Shown in pieces: positions 35,413-44,493 of a DNA stretch of 64,000 nucleotides. Each line of letters begins with the position of its first letter. Within the stretch, counting starts at the first letter, position 1. Origin of the DNA: Oscillatoria sp. CS-180 (lineage in GTDB: Bacteria; Cyanobacteriota; Cyanobacteriia; Phormidesmidales; Phormidesmidaceae); the NCBI RefSeq assembly GCF_028330965.1, contig NZ_JAQMUB010000101.1, positions 1 through 64,000 of the forward strand, given 5' to 3'. Under the pieces are notes generated by a model. That model searched no databases. It was not told the DNA's origin and saw nothing but the letters and a program-made list of their open reading frames with translations. The translations under genes and the position numbers were made by a program.

Positions 35413-38058
35413 ATGCCTAATTCCCAGTCTCAACCTGCTGTTACTCGTGGAGCCGATATTCGAAAAACCTTTTTGGACTTTTATGCCCAACGAGGACATA
35501 CGATTCTGCCTAGTGCTTCCCTAGTTCCCGAGGATCCGACCGTTTTATTGACGATCGCGGGAATGCTACAGTTCAAACCTATTTTTCTAGGTCAGCGTAA
35601 GGCCGAGGTGGACAGAGCAACGACTTCTCAAAAATGTATTCGCACCAATGATATTGAAAATGTAGGACGTACGGCGCGTCATCATACCTTCTTTGAAATG
35701 CTGGGGAATTTCAGCTTTGGTGATTATTTCAAGGAGCAGGCAATTGCATGGGCTTGGGAACTCTCTACCGAAGTTTTCCAACTGCCTAAAGAGAGATTAG
35801 TCGTCAGTGTTTTTCGAGAAGATGACGAAGCATTTGCGATTTGGCGAGACCAAATTGGTATCCCACCTCACCGTATTCTTCGTATGGATGAGGAGGATAA
35901 TTTTTGGACTTCGGGTCCAACCGGTCCCTGTGGTCCGTGTTCTGAAATCTACTATGACTTCCATCCTGAACTGGGGGATGAGGATATTGATCTAGAGGAC
36001 GACACTCGTTTCATCGAGTTTTATAACCTGGTGTTCATGCAGTACAACCGGGATGCCAATGAAAAGCTAACGCCACTAGAAAACCAGAATATTGACACGG
36101 GGCTGGGGCTAGAACGAATGGCCCAGATTTTACAAAAAAAGCCCAACAACTATGAAACGGATCTAATTTTCCCCATTATCCAAACGGCTGCTGATATTCC
36201 TGGTTTGCTTTATGAGCAGTGTGATGAGCCAACCAAAACGTCTCTCAAGGTGATTGGTGATCATGTCCGCGCTGTTGTACATATGATTGCCGATGGCATT
36301 ACGGCGTCCAATGTAGGCCGAGGCTATATCCTGCGACGGCTGATTCGGCGGGTCGTCCGGCATGGGCGGTTGATTGGTATTGAGGGCGCCTTCATCAATT
36401 TAGTGGCTGCCAAGGCGATCGCCCTGGCTGAAACCGTCTATGCCAATGTCCGTGAGCGAGAAACTGTGATCATGGCAGAGCTGGCTCGTGAAGAAGCCCG
36501 CTTCTTGGAAACGTTGGAACGTGGAGAAAAACTGCTGGTAGATATTCTGGAGCAGCAAGCTGAGCAAATCTCGGGTGCAGAAGCGTTCGTCTTGTATGAC
36601 ACCTACGGCTTTCCACTAGAGCTGACACAGGAGATTGCTGAGGAGAATGGCCTGACGGTTGATGTCGATGGCTTCGAAGTTGAAATGGAGAAGCAGCGGC
36701 AGCGCTCCAAGGAGGCCCATGAAACCATCGATCTCACTGCTCAAGATAGCCTAAACCAGCTGACTGAAAAACTGCGATCAACGTCTTTTTTGGGATATAC
36801 CGACTCGACAAGTGCTAGTCGAGTCGAGGGCATTTTAGTGTCTGGTCAGTCGGAAACGACGGCAGGCCCAGGCACTGAAGTCCAGATCTTGATGGACCAG
36901 ACGCCTTTTTATGCCGAGTCGGGGGGCCAAATTGGCGATCGCGGCTATCTCCTAGGTGAAACATTTGTCGTTCGGGTTGAGGATGTTCAGAAGGAAAGCG
37001 ATTTCTTTCTCCATGTTGGCCGAGTCGAGCGAGGAGATGTGACAGTTGGCGACTCGGTGACGGCTCAAATTGACCGTGCTCATCGACGCCGAACAATGGC
37101 CAATCATACGGCCACTCACCTGCTGCAGGCAGCCCTCAAAGCCCTTGTTGATGACAGTATTTCTCAAGCCGGTTCATTGGTCTCGTTTGACCGTTTGCGA
37201 TTCGATTTCAATTGCTCTCGCTCACTGACCTCAGACGAGATTCAGCAGGTTGAGGAGCAAGTGAACACCTGGATCTCAGAAGCGCATCAGGCCAAAGTCG
37301 AGGTCATGCCGATCGATGAGGCTAAAGACCGAGGGGCGATCGCGATGTTTGGTGAAAAATATGGCGCAGAAGTTCGTGTCATTGACTTTCCCGGTGTTTC
37401 GATGGAGCTTTGTGGTGGCACCCACGTCAATAACACCGCAGAAATTGGCGTTTTCAAGATCATCTCAGAAACAGGTGTAGCCGCTGGTATCCGCCGAATT
37501 GAAGCTGTTGCAGGGCCAGCAATCTTGGATTATCTCAACGTCCGTGATGCGGTTGTGCGCGAGCTTTCTGAGCGTTTCAAAGTTAAGCCAGAGGAGGTGC
37601 CTGAGCGGGTCTCTAGTCTGCAAGGCGACCTTAGAAATGCTCAGAAAGACCTGGAGGGACTTAAATCGGAGTTGGCTGTTCTGAAATCTGATCAATTGGT
37701 CAGCGAAGCTGAAGCGGTTGGCAACGTCAAAGTTTTGGTGGCTGCAATGGAAGCCGTCGCTCCCGATGCTCTCAAAACGGCTGCTGAGCGACTTTTGCAA
37801 AAGCTGGGAGAAGGAGCGGTTGTCTTGGGATCTGTGCCAGAGGCGGGTAAGGTCAGCTTAGTGGCTGCCTTCAGTCCCCAAGTTATCGACAAGAAATTGC
37901 AGGCTGGCAAGTTTATTGGGGCGATCGCGAAGCTATGTGGCGGCGGTGGTGGTGGGCGGCCAAACTTGGCTCAGGCAGGTGGTCGTGATGCAGCGAAACT
38001 ACCGGAAGCTTTGCAGACAGCGAAACAGCAGCTGATGGACACTTTAGGTGATAGCTAG
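35413..38058 (+). CDS. alaS: Alanyl-tRNA synthetase
   Basis: AlaRS charges tRNA-Ala and edits mischarged Ser/Gly. The 881-residue protein begins the catalytic domain with [16 protein letters not shown] (residues 14-29). [20 protein letters not shown] and [14 protein letters not shown] near 60-95 are class II motif regions. The editing domain carries [12 protein letters not shown] (HxxxH, near 563) and [13 protein letters not shown] near 665, the zinc ligands. The C-terminal coiled coil and DHHA1 domain end [17 protein letters not shown]. All domains are present; normal length. It is preceded by a long gene-free leader region. Confidence 0.98.
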   Translation: MPNSQSQPAVTRGADIRKTFLDFYAQRGHTILPSASLVPEDPTVLLTIAGMLQFKPIFLGQRKAEVDRATTSQKCIRTNDIENVGRTARHHTFFEMLGNFSFGDYFKEQAIAWAWELSTEVFQLPKERLVVSVFREDDEAFAIWRDQIGIPPHRILRMDEEDNFWTSGPTGPCGPCSEIYYDFHPELGDEDIDLEDDTRFIEFYNLVFMQYNRDANEKLTPLENQNIDTGLGLERMAQILQKKPNNYETDLIFPIIQTAADIPGLLYEQCDEPTKTSLKVIGDHVRAVVHMIADGITASNVGRGYILRRLIRRVVRHGRLIGIEGAFINLVAAKAIALAETVYANVRERETVIMAELAREEARFLETLERGEKLLVDILEQQAEQISGAEAFVLYDTYGFPLELTQEIAEENGLTVDVDGFEVEMEKQRQRSKEAHETIDLTAQDSLNQLTEKLRSTSFLGYTDSTSASRVEGILVSGQSETTAGPGTEVQILMDQTPFYAESGGQIGDRGYLLGETFVVRVEDVQKESDFFLHVGRVERGDVTVGDSVTAQIDRAHRRRTMANHTATHLLQAALKALVDDSISQAGSLVSFDRLRFDFNCSRSLTSDEIQQVEEQVNTWISEAHQAKVEVMPIDEAKDRGAIAMFGEKYGAEVRVIDFPGVSMELCGGTHVNNTAEIGVFKIISETGVAAGIRRIEAVAGPAILDYLNVRDAVVRELSERFKVKPEEVPERVSSLQGDLRNAQKDLEGLKSELAVLKSDQLVSEAEAVGNVKVLVAAMEAVAPDALKTAAERLLQKLGEGAVVLGSVPEAGKVSLVAAFSPQVIDKKLQAGKFIGAIAKLCGGGGGGRPNLAQAGGRDAAKLPEALQTAKQQLMDTLGDS

Positions 38059-38223
38059 CCAGAAGGCCGCAAACGCGCCAGTGGCTTTTCGAAGGGAATG
38101 AATAAACGCTTCAGGGTTGTGAAGGCGGCTATGCTATCTCATCGGTCCTAACGCTGACGGCTACAGCTGATTTGTAGAGTGTTTCCGTTGGCTGAACCAA
38201 TCGAAATGCCTTTGGGAACACTT

Positions 38224-38889
38224 TTAGGCCGGTTGAATACCTTCTAAACGGTGTTGATCCAAGGTGTTGCCTAACTTATCAGCAATGCCTTCAATCCAGT
38301 TCTCATCCTGTTTGGTATAGCTGCGAGGTGCGTTTGCTCCCAAGATCAGTGCGCCCTTTTCTCCCATAGGCTGACAGATCAGACCTTGGGTATTGTCGGG
38401 CAAATAGTCAAACTCGACTCGTCCAGGATAGAGCTTCATATCAACCAGATAGACTGCCTTGCCCTTCTCCAGAACTCGCTTCAGGATAACCCCTTGGGTG
38501 ACGTCTCCTGTGGGACCCAAAACACCCCGCCGCATGAGAACTCGTCCGTCGTAATAGGCAACGAGTGACCGCGTCACCGTATTCGTTAACAACAAATGGG
38601 AGGCCCAGGCTAACTCTACTTGAACGGCCTCCGGCAAATCATCGTTTAGCTCAAAGCCTTCTTCTCCTGATAGCTCTACAACATCAGGCGATCGTGGCTG
38701 CACCCGCTGCCACAGCAATCCTGTGAGTACCAAAAGGGCACTGAGAATAATGCCCATGACGTCTGATCGAGCTTGAGAATCGGTCAAGGCAGGTGTCAGG
38801 AAGCGATTGATAATTAAAAGAGAACTTCCTAAAATCCCAGTCGCGATCGGAAGTCTGCGAAGTACTGTGTTGACGTCAGAACGAGCCAT
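38224..38889 (-). CDS. Cofactor assembly of complex C subunit B (CCB2/CCB4-like)
   Basis: This 221-residue protein has two N-terminal membrane segments (LPIATGILGSSLLIINRFL and VMGIILSALLVLTGLLW). A conserved stroma-side domain follows: ASHLLLTNTVTRSLVAYY, GPTGDVTQGVILKRVL, FDYLPDNTQGLICQPMGEKG and LILGANAPRSYTKQDE. It matches the cyanobacterial CCB2/CCB4 family, which attaches haem c-n (ci) to cytochrome b6 on the cytoplasmic side of the thylakoid. The target, PetB, is encoded in this window (51054). The gene stands on the minus strand, convergent with alaS. Normal length. Confidence 0.88.
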   Translation of the reverse strand: MARSDVNTVLRRLPIATGILGSSLLIINRFLTPALTDSQARSDVMGIILSALLVLTGLLWQRVQPRSPDVVELSGEEGFELNDDLPEAVQVELAWASHLLLTNTVTRSLVAYYDGRVLMRRGVLGPTGDVTQGVILKRVLEKGKAVYLVDMKLYPGRVEFDYLPDNTQGLICQPMGEKGALILGANAPRSYTKQDENWIEGIADKLGNTLDQHRLEGIQPA

Positions 38890-39010
38890 TGGTCAAGGCA
38901 AAAGAACGGTTAGATGAAGGAAAAAGCGATGTCTTGATGGGGTAGAACGTCGCTCATCACGAGTACCCCTTATCCTTCTCTATTCAGCTTAAAGGAACTC
39001 ACGTCAAAGC

Positions 39011-40195
39011 CTAAATTTTCGACTTGGCTAAAATGCTCTCAAAATGCTGTTTTGCCGATTTACCCACCACTTCCCAGTTTAGACGAGTTTGATATTCGAC
39101 AAAGGCGTTCAGTGCGAGTTGATGATAGGCCGCGCGATCGCTCCTATAGCGGGCAATGTATTCACCGTAGGCCGCCGCTGCCGCGTGGAGTGGAAACATT
39201 CTGCCGTTGACATCATTGCGAATGACTGTTGAGATGCCGGTAATGTTGGTTGTCAGACAGGGAACGCCAAATGCATTGGCTTCGATCAAAACATTCGGCG
39301 TGCAGTCGCCCCGTGTTGGCAGAATTAAAAAGTGAGCGCTTGCAACCCAGTCCAGCAGCTCTTGTTGGCCCGTGGCGGTTGATTTGTCGATATAGCCAAC
39401 AACTTTGATAAACGGCGGCATGGGGTTCAACGGTGGCTGGCACCCCAGGACAACCAACTCGGTTGGGACACCGTTTTGGTTTAGCCAAGCTGCAACCTGA
39501 ACGGCAGTATCCCCCCCTTTTCGCTCCCACGATACACCTGAGAACAACAGACGGCAGACTGTTGTTGAACGCTGATGAATGAGATGTTCAATATCTGCCA
39601 ACGTACGCCTTGGTGATAGTTCGATATTGGCGCCCCTAGGGAGAACAATGACCTTTTCTGGCGGCAAATGGTAGTGTTCAATAATCCGGTCTCTGCCCCA
39701 GTCTGATGTCAATACAATCAGAGAGCAGCGATCAAGTCCTTGCTTTTCATACGCCAAGATATTTTGTTTGGTTTCTTGACACAAGTTTTGCAAATAGGGG
39801 TAGTAGTCAATCAGCTCAGCAACACAGGTATCTGTCCAAAAAATAATCGGTTGAGAGCAATTCAAATAGGCTAAATGAAACGTTCCTTCTGTTGCCAAGA
39901 TGAAGTCTGCTGATGACTGCTGAAGCCGCTGTCTGATTTGTTTGGCGTATTGCTGATTGACGAGCGGTTCAGCCCAGCTGTAATATTTGCGCTCAGCAAT
40001 ATGTTGATAGTAAAGCCATTTAATTCGCGTCAACCAGCGATATTTTTGCTTTAGAGGAGCAACATAATCGATTTCAAATCCTTCGTTTTCCAAGGTTTTA
40101 GCAATAAAGTGATTTGAACCATACGTGCCACGCTGATGCTTGGACCAAGTTGAATCGTCATTAACATCATAGGTACTGGCGTAGGCGATTTTCAT
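39011..40195 (-). CDS. Glycosyltransferase family 1/4 (GT-B)
   Basis: From the ATG at 40195 (MKIAYASTYDVNDDSTWSK) this encodes 394 residues; a longer frame to 40312 has no similarity. The C-terminal GT-B half is typical of GT4: LLFSGVSWERKGGDTAVQVA, then FLILPTRGDCTPNVLIEANA (near 320, with the E-x7-E-like region) and GVPCLTTNITGISTVI. The N-terminal Rossmann half contains HQRGTYGSNHFIAKTL. It transfers a sugar from an activated donor in the cytosol, probably for exopolysaccharide given its neighbour. It is read behind the HpsE-like gene, 147 bp apart, on the same strand. Confidence 0.88.
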   Translation of the reverse strand: MKIAYASTYDVNDDSTWSKHQRGTYGSNHFIAKTLENEGFEIDYVAPLKQKYRWLTRIKWLYYQHIAERKYYSWAEPLVNQQYAKQIRQRLQQSSADFILATEGTFHLAYLNCSQPIIFWTDTCVAELIDYYPYLQNLCQETKQNILAYEKQGLDRCSLIVLTSDWGRDRIIEHYHLPPEKVIVLPRGANIELSPRRTLADIEHLIHQRSTTVCRLLFSGVSWERKGGDTAVQVAAWLNQNGVPTELVVLGCQPPLNPMPPFIKVVGYIDKSTATGQQELLDWVASAHFLILPTRGDCTPNVLIEANAFGVPCLTTNITGISTVIRNDVNGRMFPLHAAAAAYGEYIARYRSDRAAYHQLALNAFVEYQTRLNWEVVGKSAKQHFESILAKSKI

Positions 40196-40342
40196 GAGGA
40201 ATTTTTGATGATTCTGGCAGTTTAAGCTTGGAAAACCGAAAGTTTTTTGATCAGATGCGAGACTTAAATTGTCTTTTAGAGCTGATCGCTTATGCTGATT
40301 GAGCCGCTTCAAAGAATATTTAGAAAAAGCATTAAACGACGT

Positions 40343-41308
40343 TCATCGAACTGCTATCCGAGGTTTTTTGAGCCAAACATATAACAAATAAAGAGGGCTG
40401 AATAGGGTGCCTAAAAGAAGCATCCATTCGCAATTGGCAAGTCCTTCTGTACTCACTTGTCCTTTGTGCTTCAGAAGATGTCGCAATAGCTTGATGCTGT
40501 CGCTCATGCCATACAACAAAGTCATGATCGGACGCTGCCAGGTATGTTTTAAGGCGAGCATTCGCAAGTAATACCGGGAAAGTCCAATGCCGTGTAGATT
40601 GCGGCGCAGATAGGACCATTGCAGGCGATCGCTCGGAATGCAGTGGTCAATCTTCATGGCTGGGTTATACCAAATCTCCCATCCTGCCCGATGAAGATGC
40701 AGCAGAGCTTCCGCATCTTCGCCAGACAGCATCGACTGATTCACTCGCCCTACAAGCAAGAGTGACTTAGGGACATGATTGAGCCAAGCCTGACGACGGA
40801 CTACTAAGCCTGCACCGGGAGGAACCCCCTTTTCGGCTGGGCTGTATTTTAAGGGAGAATCGCCTCGCTGGTTAATTGCCAGATAGAACAAAATAGGCTG
40901 AAGTTCTGGTGTAGGGGGAGTTTCGAACTGGCCCACAACTTGGCTACCGAAGGCACCAATGCAGGGCTGCCCCTGAGCGAACTGACACGCTGCTGCAACC
41001 CAATTCACCGCTGGCAAATTATCGTCATCCAAGAAACCCACGAGTTCGCCTGCAGCCTGCTCAACACCACATTGACGGGCAAACGCCAGTCCCTGTTTAG
41101 GTTCGAGCACATATCGTAGGGGAATAGTTTTCGGCCATGCTTGCTGCCAACGTTGGACGACTTTGCCCAGAGCATCGTTGCTGTTATTGTTGACGACCAC
41201 AACTTCCCACTGTAGGTTTGCTGGGACTTGCTGCTTTATCAGACGTTCCAAAACCCCTGAGATACGTTGTGCGCCGTTATAGGTGGGAATGACGACGGTG
41301 ATATCCAT
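40343..41308 (-). CDS. hpsE: HpsE-like family 2 glycosyltransferase
   Basis: This 321-residue GT-A enzyme starts MDITVVIPTYNGAQRISGVL (nucleotide-sugar fold). It contains ELVGFLDDDNLPAVNWVAAA, the D-D-D metal and sugar site, and KGVPPGAGLVVRRQAW and SMLSGEDAEALLHLHRAGWE (E-D pair). The C-terminal GIGLSRYYLRML and hydrophobic WMLLLGTLFSPLYLLYVWL suggest membrane contact. These segments agree with cyanobacterial HpsE of hormogonium polysaccharide synthesis as I remember it. Other family 2 enzymes could look similar. The linked GT1/4 gene fits a polysaccharide role; other hps genes are not adjacent. Confidence 0.75.
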   Translation of the reverse strand: MDITVVIPTYNGAQRISGVLERLIKQQVPANLQWEVVVVNNNSNDALGKVVQRWQQAWPKTIPLRYVLEPKQGLAFARQCGVEQAAGELVGFLDDDNLPAVNWVAAACQFAQGQPCIGAFGSQVVGQFETPPTPELQPILFYLAINQRGDSPLKYSPAEKGVPPGAGLVVRRQAWLNHVPKSLLLVGRVNQSMLSGEDAEALLHLHRAGWEIWYNPAMKIDHCIPSDRLQWSYLRRNLHGIGLSRYYLRMLALKHTWQRPIMTLLYGMSDSIKLLRHLLKHKGQVSTEGLANCEWMLLLGTLFSPLYLLYVWLKKPRIAVR

Positions 41309-41512
41309 CGATGGTGAGACCGCGATCGCTGCGCGCTTAGATTACCCAAGTTGCAGCCAATGGCTCTAGGCAATAACGAGGAGAAGCGATCAGATATAGC
41401 TTGAGTCATCTAGGCTTGTGCACCTAACAGCATTCAGGGACTTAGCTGTATAGCCCAATGACTCGCCGTCTTGTCCTAGCGAAACTAGCGACGGCTATGG
41501 TTTTGGCAAAAG

Positions 41513-41550
41513 AGGTAAAAAACGGTCACTTTTTGGCAAGGTGACCGTTT
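41513..41550 (-). terminator. Rho-independent terminator for the RTX gene
   Basis: AAACGGTCAC and GTGACCGTTT form a perfect 10-bp stem around an 11-base loop. On the minus strand the stem is followed by T residues (GTTTTTTACC). It lies 52 bp beyond the stop codon of the RTX gene (41602). Confidence 0.8.
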
Positions 41551-41601
41551 CTCTGAAGTTGGATTGACTACCTTGACTAAGGCGAACTGATTTTGAACAA
41601 C

Positions 41602-44073
41602 TTAACCCACAACAACGGAATCAACCAGATCGTCAGCCTGCACGTTGGCCAAGCCGACTAACGGTGTACCCGTTTCAGTTAGGACTAGAGTGTTGCTGTC
41701 AGACTGTACGAGAGAGATTTGACCTAAAGTGAGCCCTCCCTCCAGCCGCAGCGTATCAACCCCGACTTCAAAGTCGACAATGATGTCTACGCCTGAGGTG
41801 GGTGTCACAGTAAAGGTGTCCGCTCCGATACCACCCAGAAGAACGTCATTGCCTGAGCCACCGTCAATTAAGTCATCGCCAGCATCACCACTCACAACAT
41901 CGTTATCGTTGCTGCCGAGGAGAATGTCATTATCGGAACCTCCATTGATGACGTCGTTTCCAGTATTGCCATCTAAAGAATCGGCACCTGCCAACCCGCT
42001 AATGACGTCATTGCCACCCAGGCCATCCAGGAGGTCAGAATCTGGAGTGCCAATTAGAATTTCATTCTCGCTGCCATCTGAGAAAACGGAGGCTTCAGGG
42101 TTTCCGAGCGTTGGTAAGTTAGGGGTTTCCTCTTCAAGAAGAATGTCTGCGTTAACCTCTCGAAAACGGCCTAGCTGATCGGGTGAGATAAAAGGTACGA
42201 AGGCGATCGCCTTGCCAGTGGTTTTTGCTGTAATGATGGTGCTGTTAAACAGGCTCTCGATTTTGAGGTCACTAGCGTTCAAATCGCCTAGGGCTAAAGA
42301 ATCTTCGCCCGCCGTAAAATCCGCGATCGCTACGAAGCCTTCGTCTGATAAAAGGACCCGGTCCTGTCCGGCTCCGGTGATGACAAAGTTGACGCCCGAA
42401 CCTCCAGAAATGTCGTCGTTGCCAGATCCACCGTCAATGAAATCGTTACCACTGCCTCCCGACAAAATATCGACGAGACCATTGCCCAGGATGAAGTCGT
42501 TACCGCTGCCGCCGCTCAAGATGTCGCGGCGATCGCCTCCTAACAGCTGATCATTGCCGTCGTTACCAAAGACAACGCCTTGGGTTTGCCCTGCCAAACC
42601 AATGTAGACATCATCGTTCTGGCTCAGCTTCACATCCCCAATAATGCGGTTGTTGTTGACCAAAACGATCGGGCTAGCAGCTTCCTCGGCATCTACAGCA
42701 ACCCGTGCAGAAGTTTCCTCATCTCCGCCTCGGATCAAGCCATTGTTCACAATCGTGCCATTGAGGACAACGCGATCGTCAATGATGACGGCACCGCCTG
42801 TTTCGGACAGCAGGGTTCCGTCGTTGATGATGTCTCCGTTGAAAACTGACACAGGACTGCCCGCTGATTCAACCCAGTACAGACGAATAGCAGCCGCTTC
42901 GGTGTTGTCACTTTGGGATTCTCCGCGTCCCCGAATTGTTCCTGTATTAACAACTGCGCCATTAACGACTGCACCTAGCTCTAGCGAAATTGCATCACCG
43001 TTGTTCCCTTCGCCAACGTCAATAAAACCGTTGTTCTCGATGACTATATTGCGTGCAGTGACATCACCATAAACCGTGCCGTTGCGAGGGTCTGCTGTTG
43101 ATAGAATGCGGCTGTTGTTGACCAGAATGTTAGTGTCGCCGCCTAAATTGACTGGACGACTATCACTCAGAATTCTGCCCTCGTTGATGATGGTAGCGTT
43201 TGCGGTGCCGCCGTTAGCAATATCAATTGCAGTGCGATCGCCGATGATAGTGCTGTTGTTGAGAATGACACCCGTCACTTCACCGCCATCTTCCACCCGA
43301 ATACCAACACCGTTGTCGGGGTTAGTGTTCTCAATCAATCGGTTGTTGATCAGATCGCCATTCAAGATAGTGTTTTCTTCAACGACCACGACCGGACCAT
43401 TCTCTGCGGTGAGAATGCCGTCGTTAATGATGTCACCATTGAAGGTTGAGGTCTCTCCTGCTGCGGGCACCCAGTAAAGTCGTATCGCCGCTGCCTGATT
43501 GCTACCCAGCGCTTCGCCACGTCCATGAATTCTACCGGAATTAACAATTTGCCCAAACACTTGGTGTCCAAGTTCTAACGAAATGGCGTCTCCGTTGTTG
43601 CCCTCACCGACGTCAATTGTGCCTTCGTTGAAAATAGAAATGTTATCTGCCGTCACATCCCCATAGACTGTGCCGTTACGAGGATCGGCTGTCGTGGTTA
43701 TCAATCCACGATTTTTCAGGACAGCACCAATTCCACCGATGTTAACAGCGCGGCTTTCACTAGTAATCACACCCCGACGCTGGTTTGTAATCAATGCAGA
43801 TGCAAAATCGCCATTCGCAACGTTGATACCGTTGAAGTCGCCGCTAATGAGACCCCGGTTCTCGATTACGGTGTCAATACCTTCAACCTGAATAGCCGTG
43901 GTGTCTGATTGAACCGTTCCCCGCACCAGAATAGAATTATCTACACTTTGAGTGAGAACAGCGGGTTCCTGCTCGACCTGAAGCACACCATCCACGCGCA
44001 GACTTTCTCCTGGGTTGAGAAGCTCTACGCCATCCTGCTGAACTTCATTTCTAGAAATTACGTTGTCAGTCAT
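41602..44073 (-). CDS. Acidic beta-solenoid protein with RTX calcium-binding repeats
   Basis: This 823-residue, very acidic protein lacks a signal peptide. Residues about 50-480 are short repeating strands with the pattern [I/V]xNxGxI, in two long near-duplicate halves (NGTVYGDVTADNISIFNEG and NGTVYGDVTARNIVIENNG; both followed by IDVGEGNNGDAISLELG). Two RTX blocks follow, at about 500-570 and 660-745, with nonapeptides such as GGSGNDFIDG that bind calcium as a beta-roll. Such proteins leave by type I secretion with the C-terminal signal and act at the surface. No type I exporter is adjacent. AAGG lies 9 bases before ATG 44073. A terminator follows at 41513. Confidence 0.88.
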   Translation of the reverse strand: MTDNVISRNEVQQDGVELLNPGESLRVDGVLQVEQEPAVLTQSVDNSILVRGTVQSDTTAIQVEGIDTVIENRGLISGDFNGINVANGDFASALITNQRRGVITSESRAVNIGGIGAVLKNRGLITTTADPRNGTVYGDVTADNISIFNEGTIDVGEGNNGDAISLELGHQVFGQIVNSGRIHGRGEALGSNQAAAIRLYWVPAAGETSTFNGDIINDGILTAENGPVVVVEENTILNGDLINNRLIENTNPDNGVGIRVEDGGEVTGVILNNSTIIGDRTAIDIANGGTANATIINEGRILSDSRPVNLGGDTNILVNNSRILSTADPRNGTVYGDVTARNIVIENNGFIDVGEGNNGDAISLELGAVVNGAVVNTGTIRGRGESQSDNTEAAAIRLYWVESAGSPVSVFNGDIINDGTLLSETGGAVIIDDRVVLNGTIVNNGLIRGGDEETSARVAVDAEEAASPIVLVNNNRIIGDVKLSQNDDVYIGLAGQTQGVVFGNDGNDQLLGGDRRDILSGGSGNDFILGNGLVDILSGGSGNDFIDGGSGNDDISGGSGVNFVITGAGQDRVLLSDEGFVAIADFTAGEDSLALGDLNASDLKIESLFNSTIITAKTTGKAIAFVPFISPDQLGRFREVNADILLEEETPNLPTLGNPEASVFSDGSENEILIGTPDSDLLDGLGGNDVISGLAGADSLDGNTGNDVINGGSDNDILLGSNDNDVVSGDAGDDLIDGGSGNDVLLGGIGADTFTVTPTSGVDIIVDFEVGVDTLRLEGGLTLGQISLVQSDSNTLVLTETGTPLVGLANVQADDLVDSVVVG

Positions 44074-44493
44074 TGGAATTTACCTTGTTGTCGATAAGAG
44101 TCGAAAACGCGGAGATTCCAAAATCCGGATTTTGAACCTCTGACGGGCTAAGAGAAATCACGCTCTCTTGCCTTGTCTTTCATTAAGATGCCGGATTTAT
44201 GTCATCTCAATAACTCAGTTTTTAAGTGCGCTGTGAACTGAGGTGATGTCGATCAACTTCACAAGAATGACAATTTCCCGTTAGATTTAGAGGCGCTTCA
44301 TCGCACTCTCAGATTTCGTTTATGCTTGGCTCAGACAGTCATTGCCGAAGCAGGGAAAGCGCGCTTTTCTCCGCGCGTTAACATGAAATGCGTGATACAA
44401 GTTCTCAATTTTCTGTTTCAGTTGTCTCACTAACACTGAGATTTTCAAGTATTTCTCATATCGACTGAATTCGGCAGTGAAATCGGGTGACTT
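44074..44493. other. Divergent promoter region between RTX and WD40 genes
   Basis: About 420 bp, with genes reading outward on both sides. AT-rich, with no gene, RNA or clear repeat that I can support. Confidence 0.4.
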
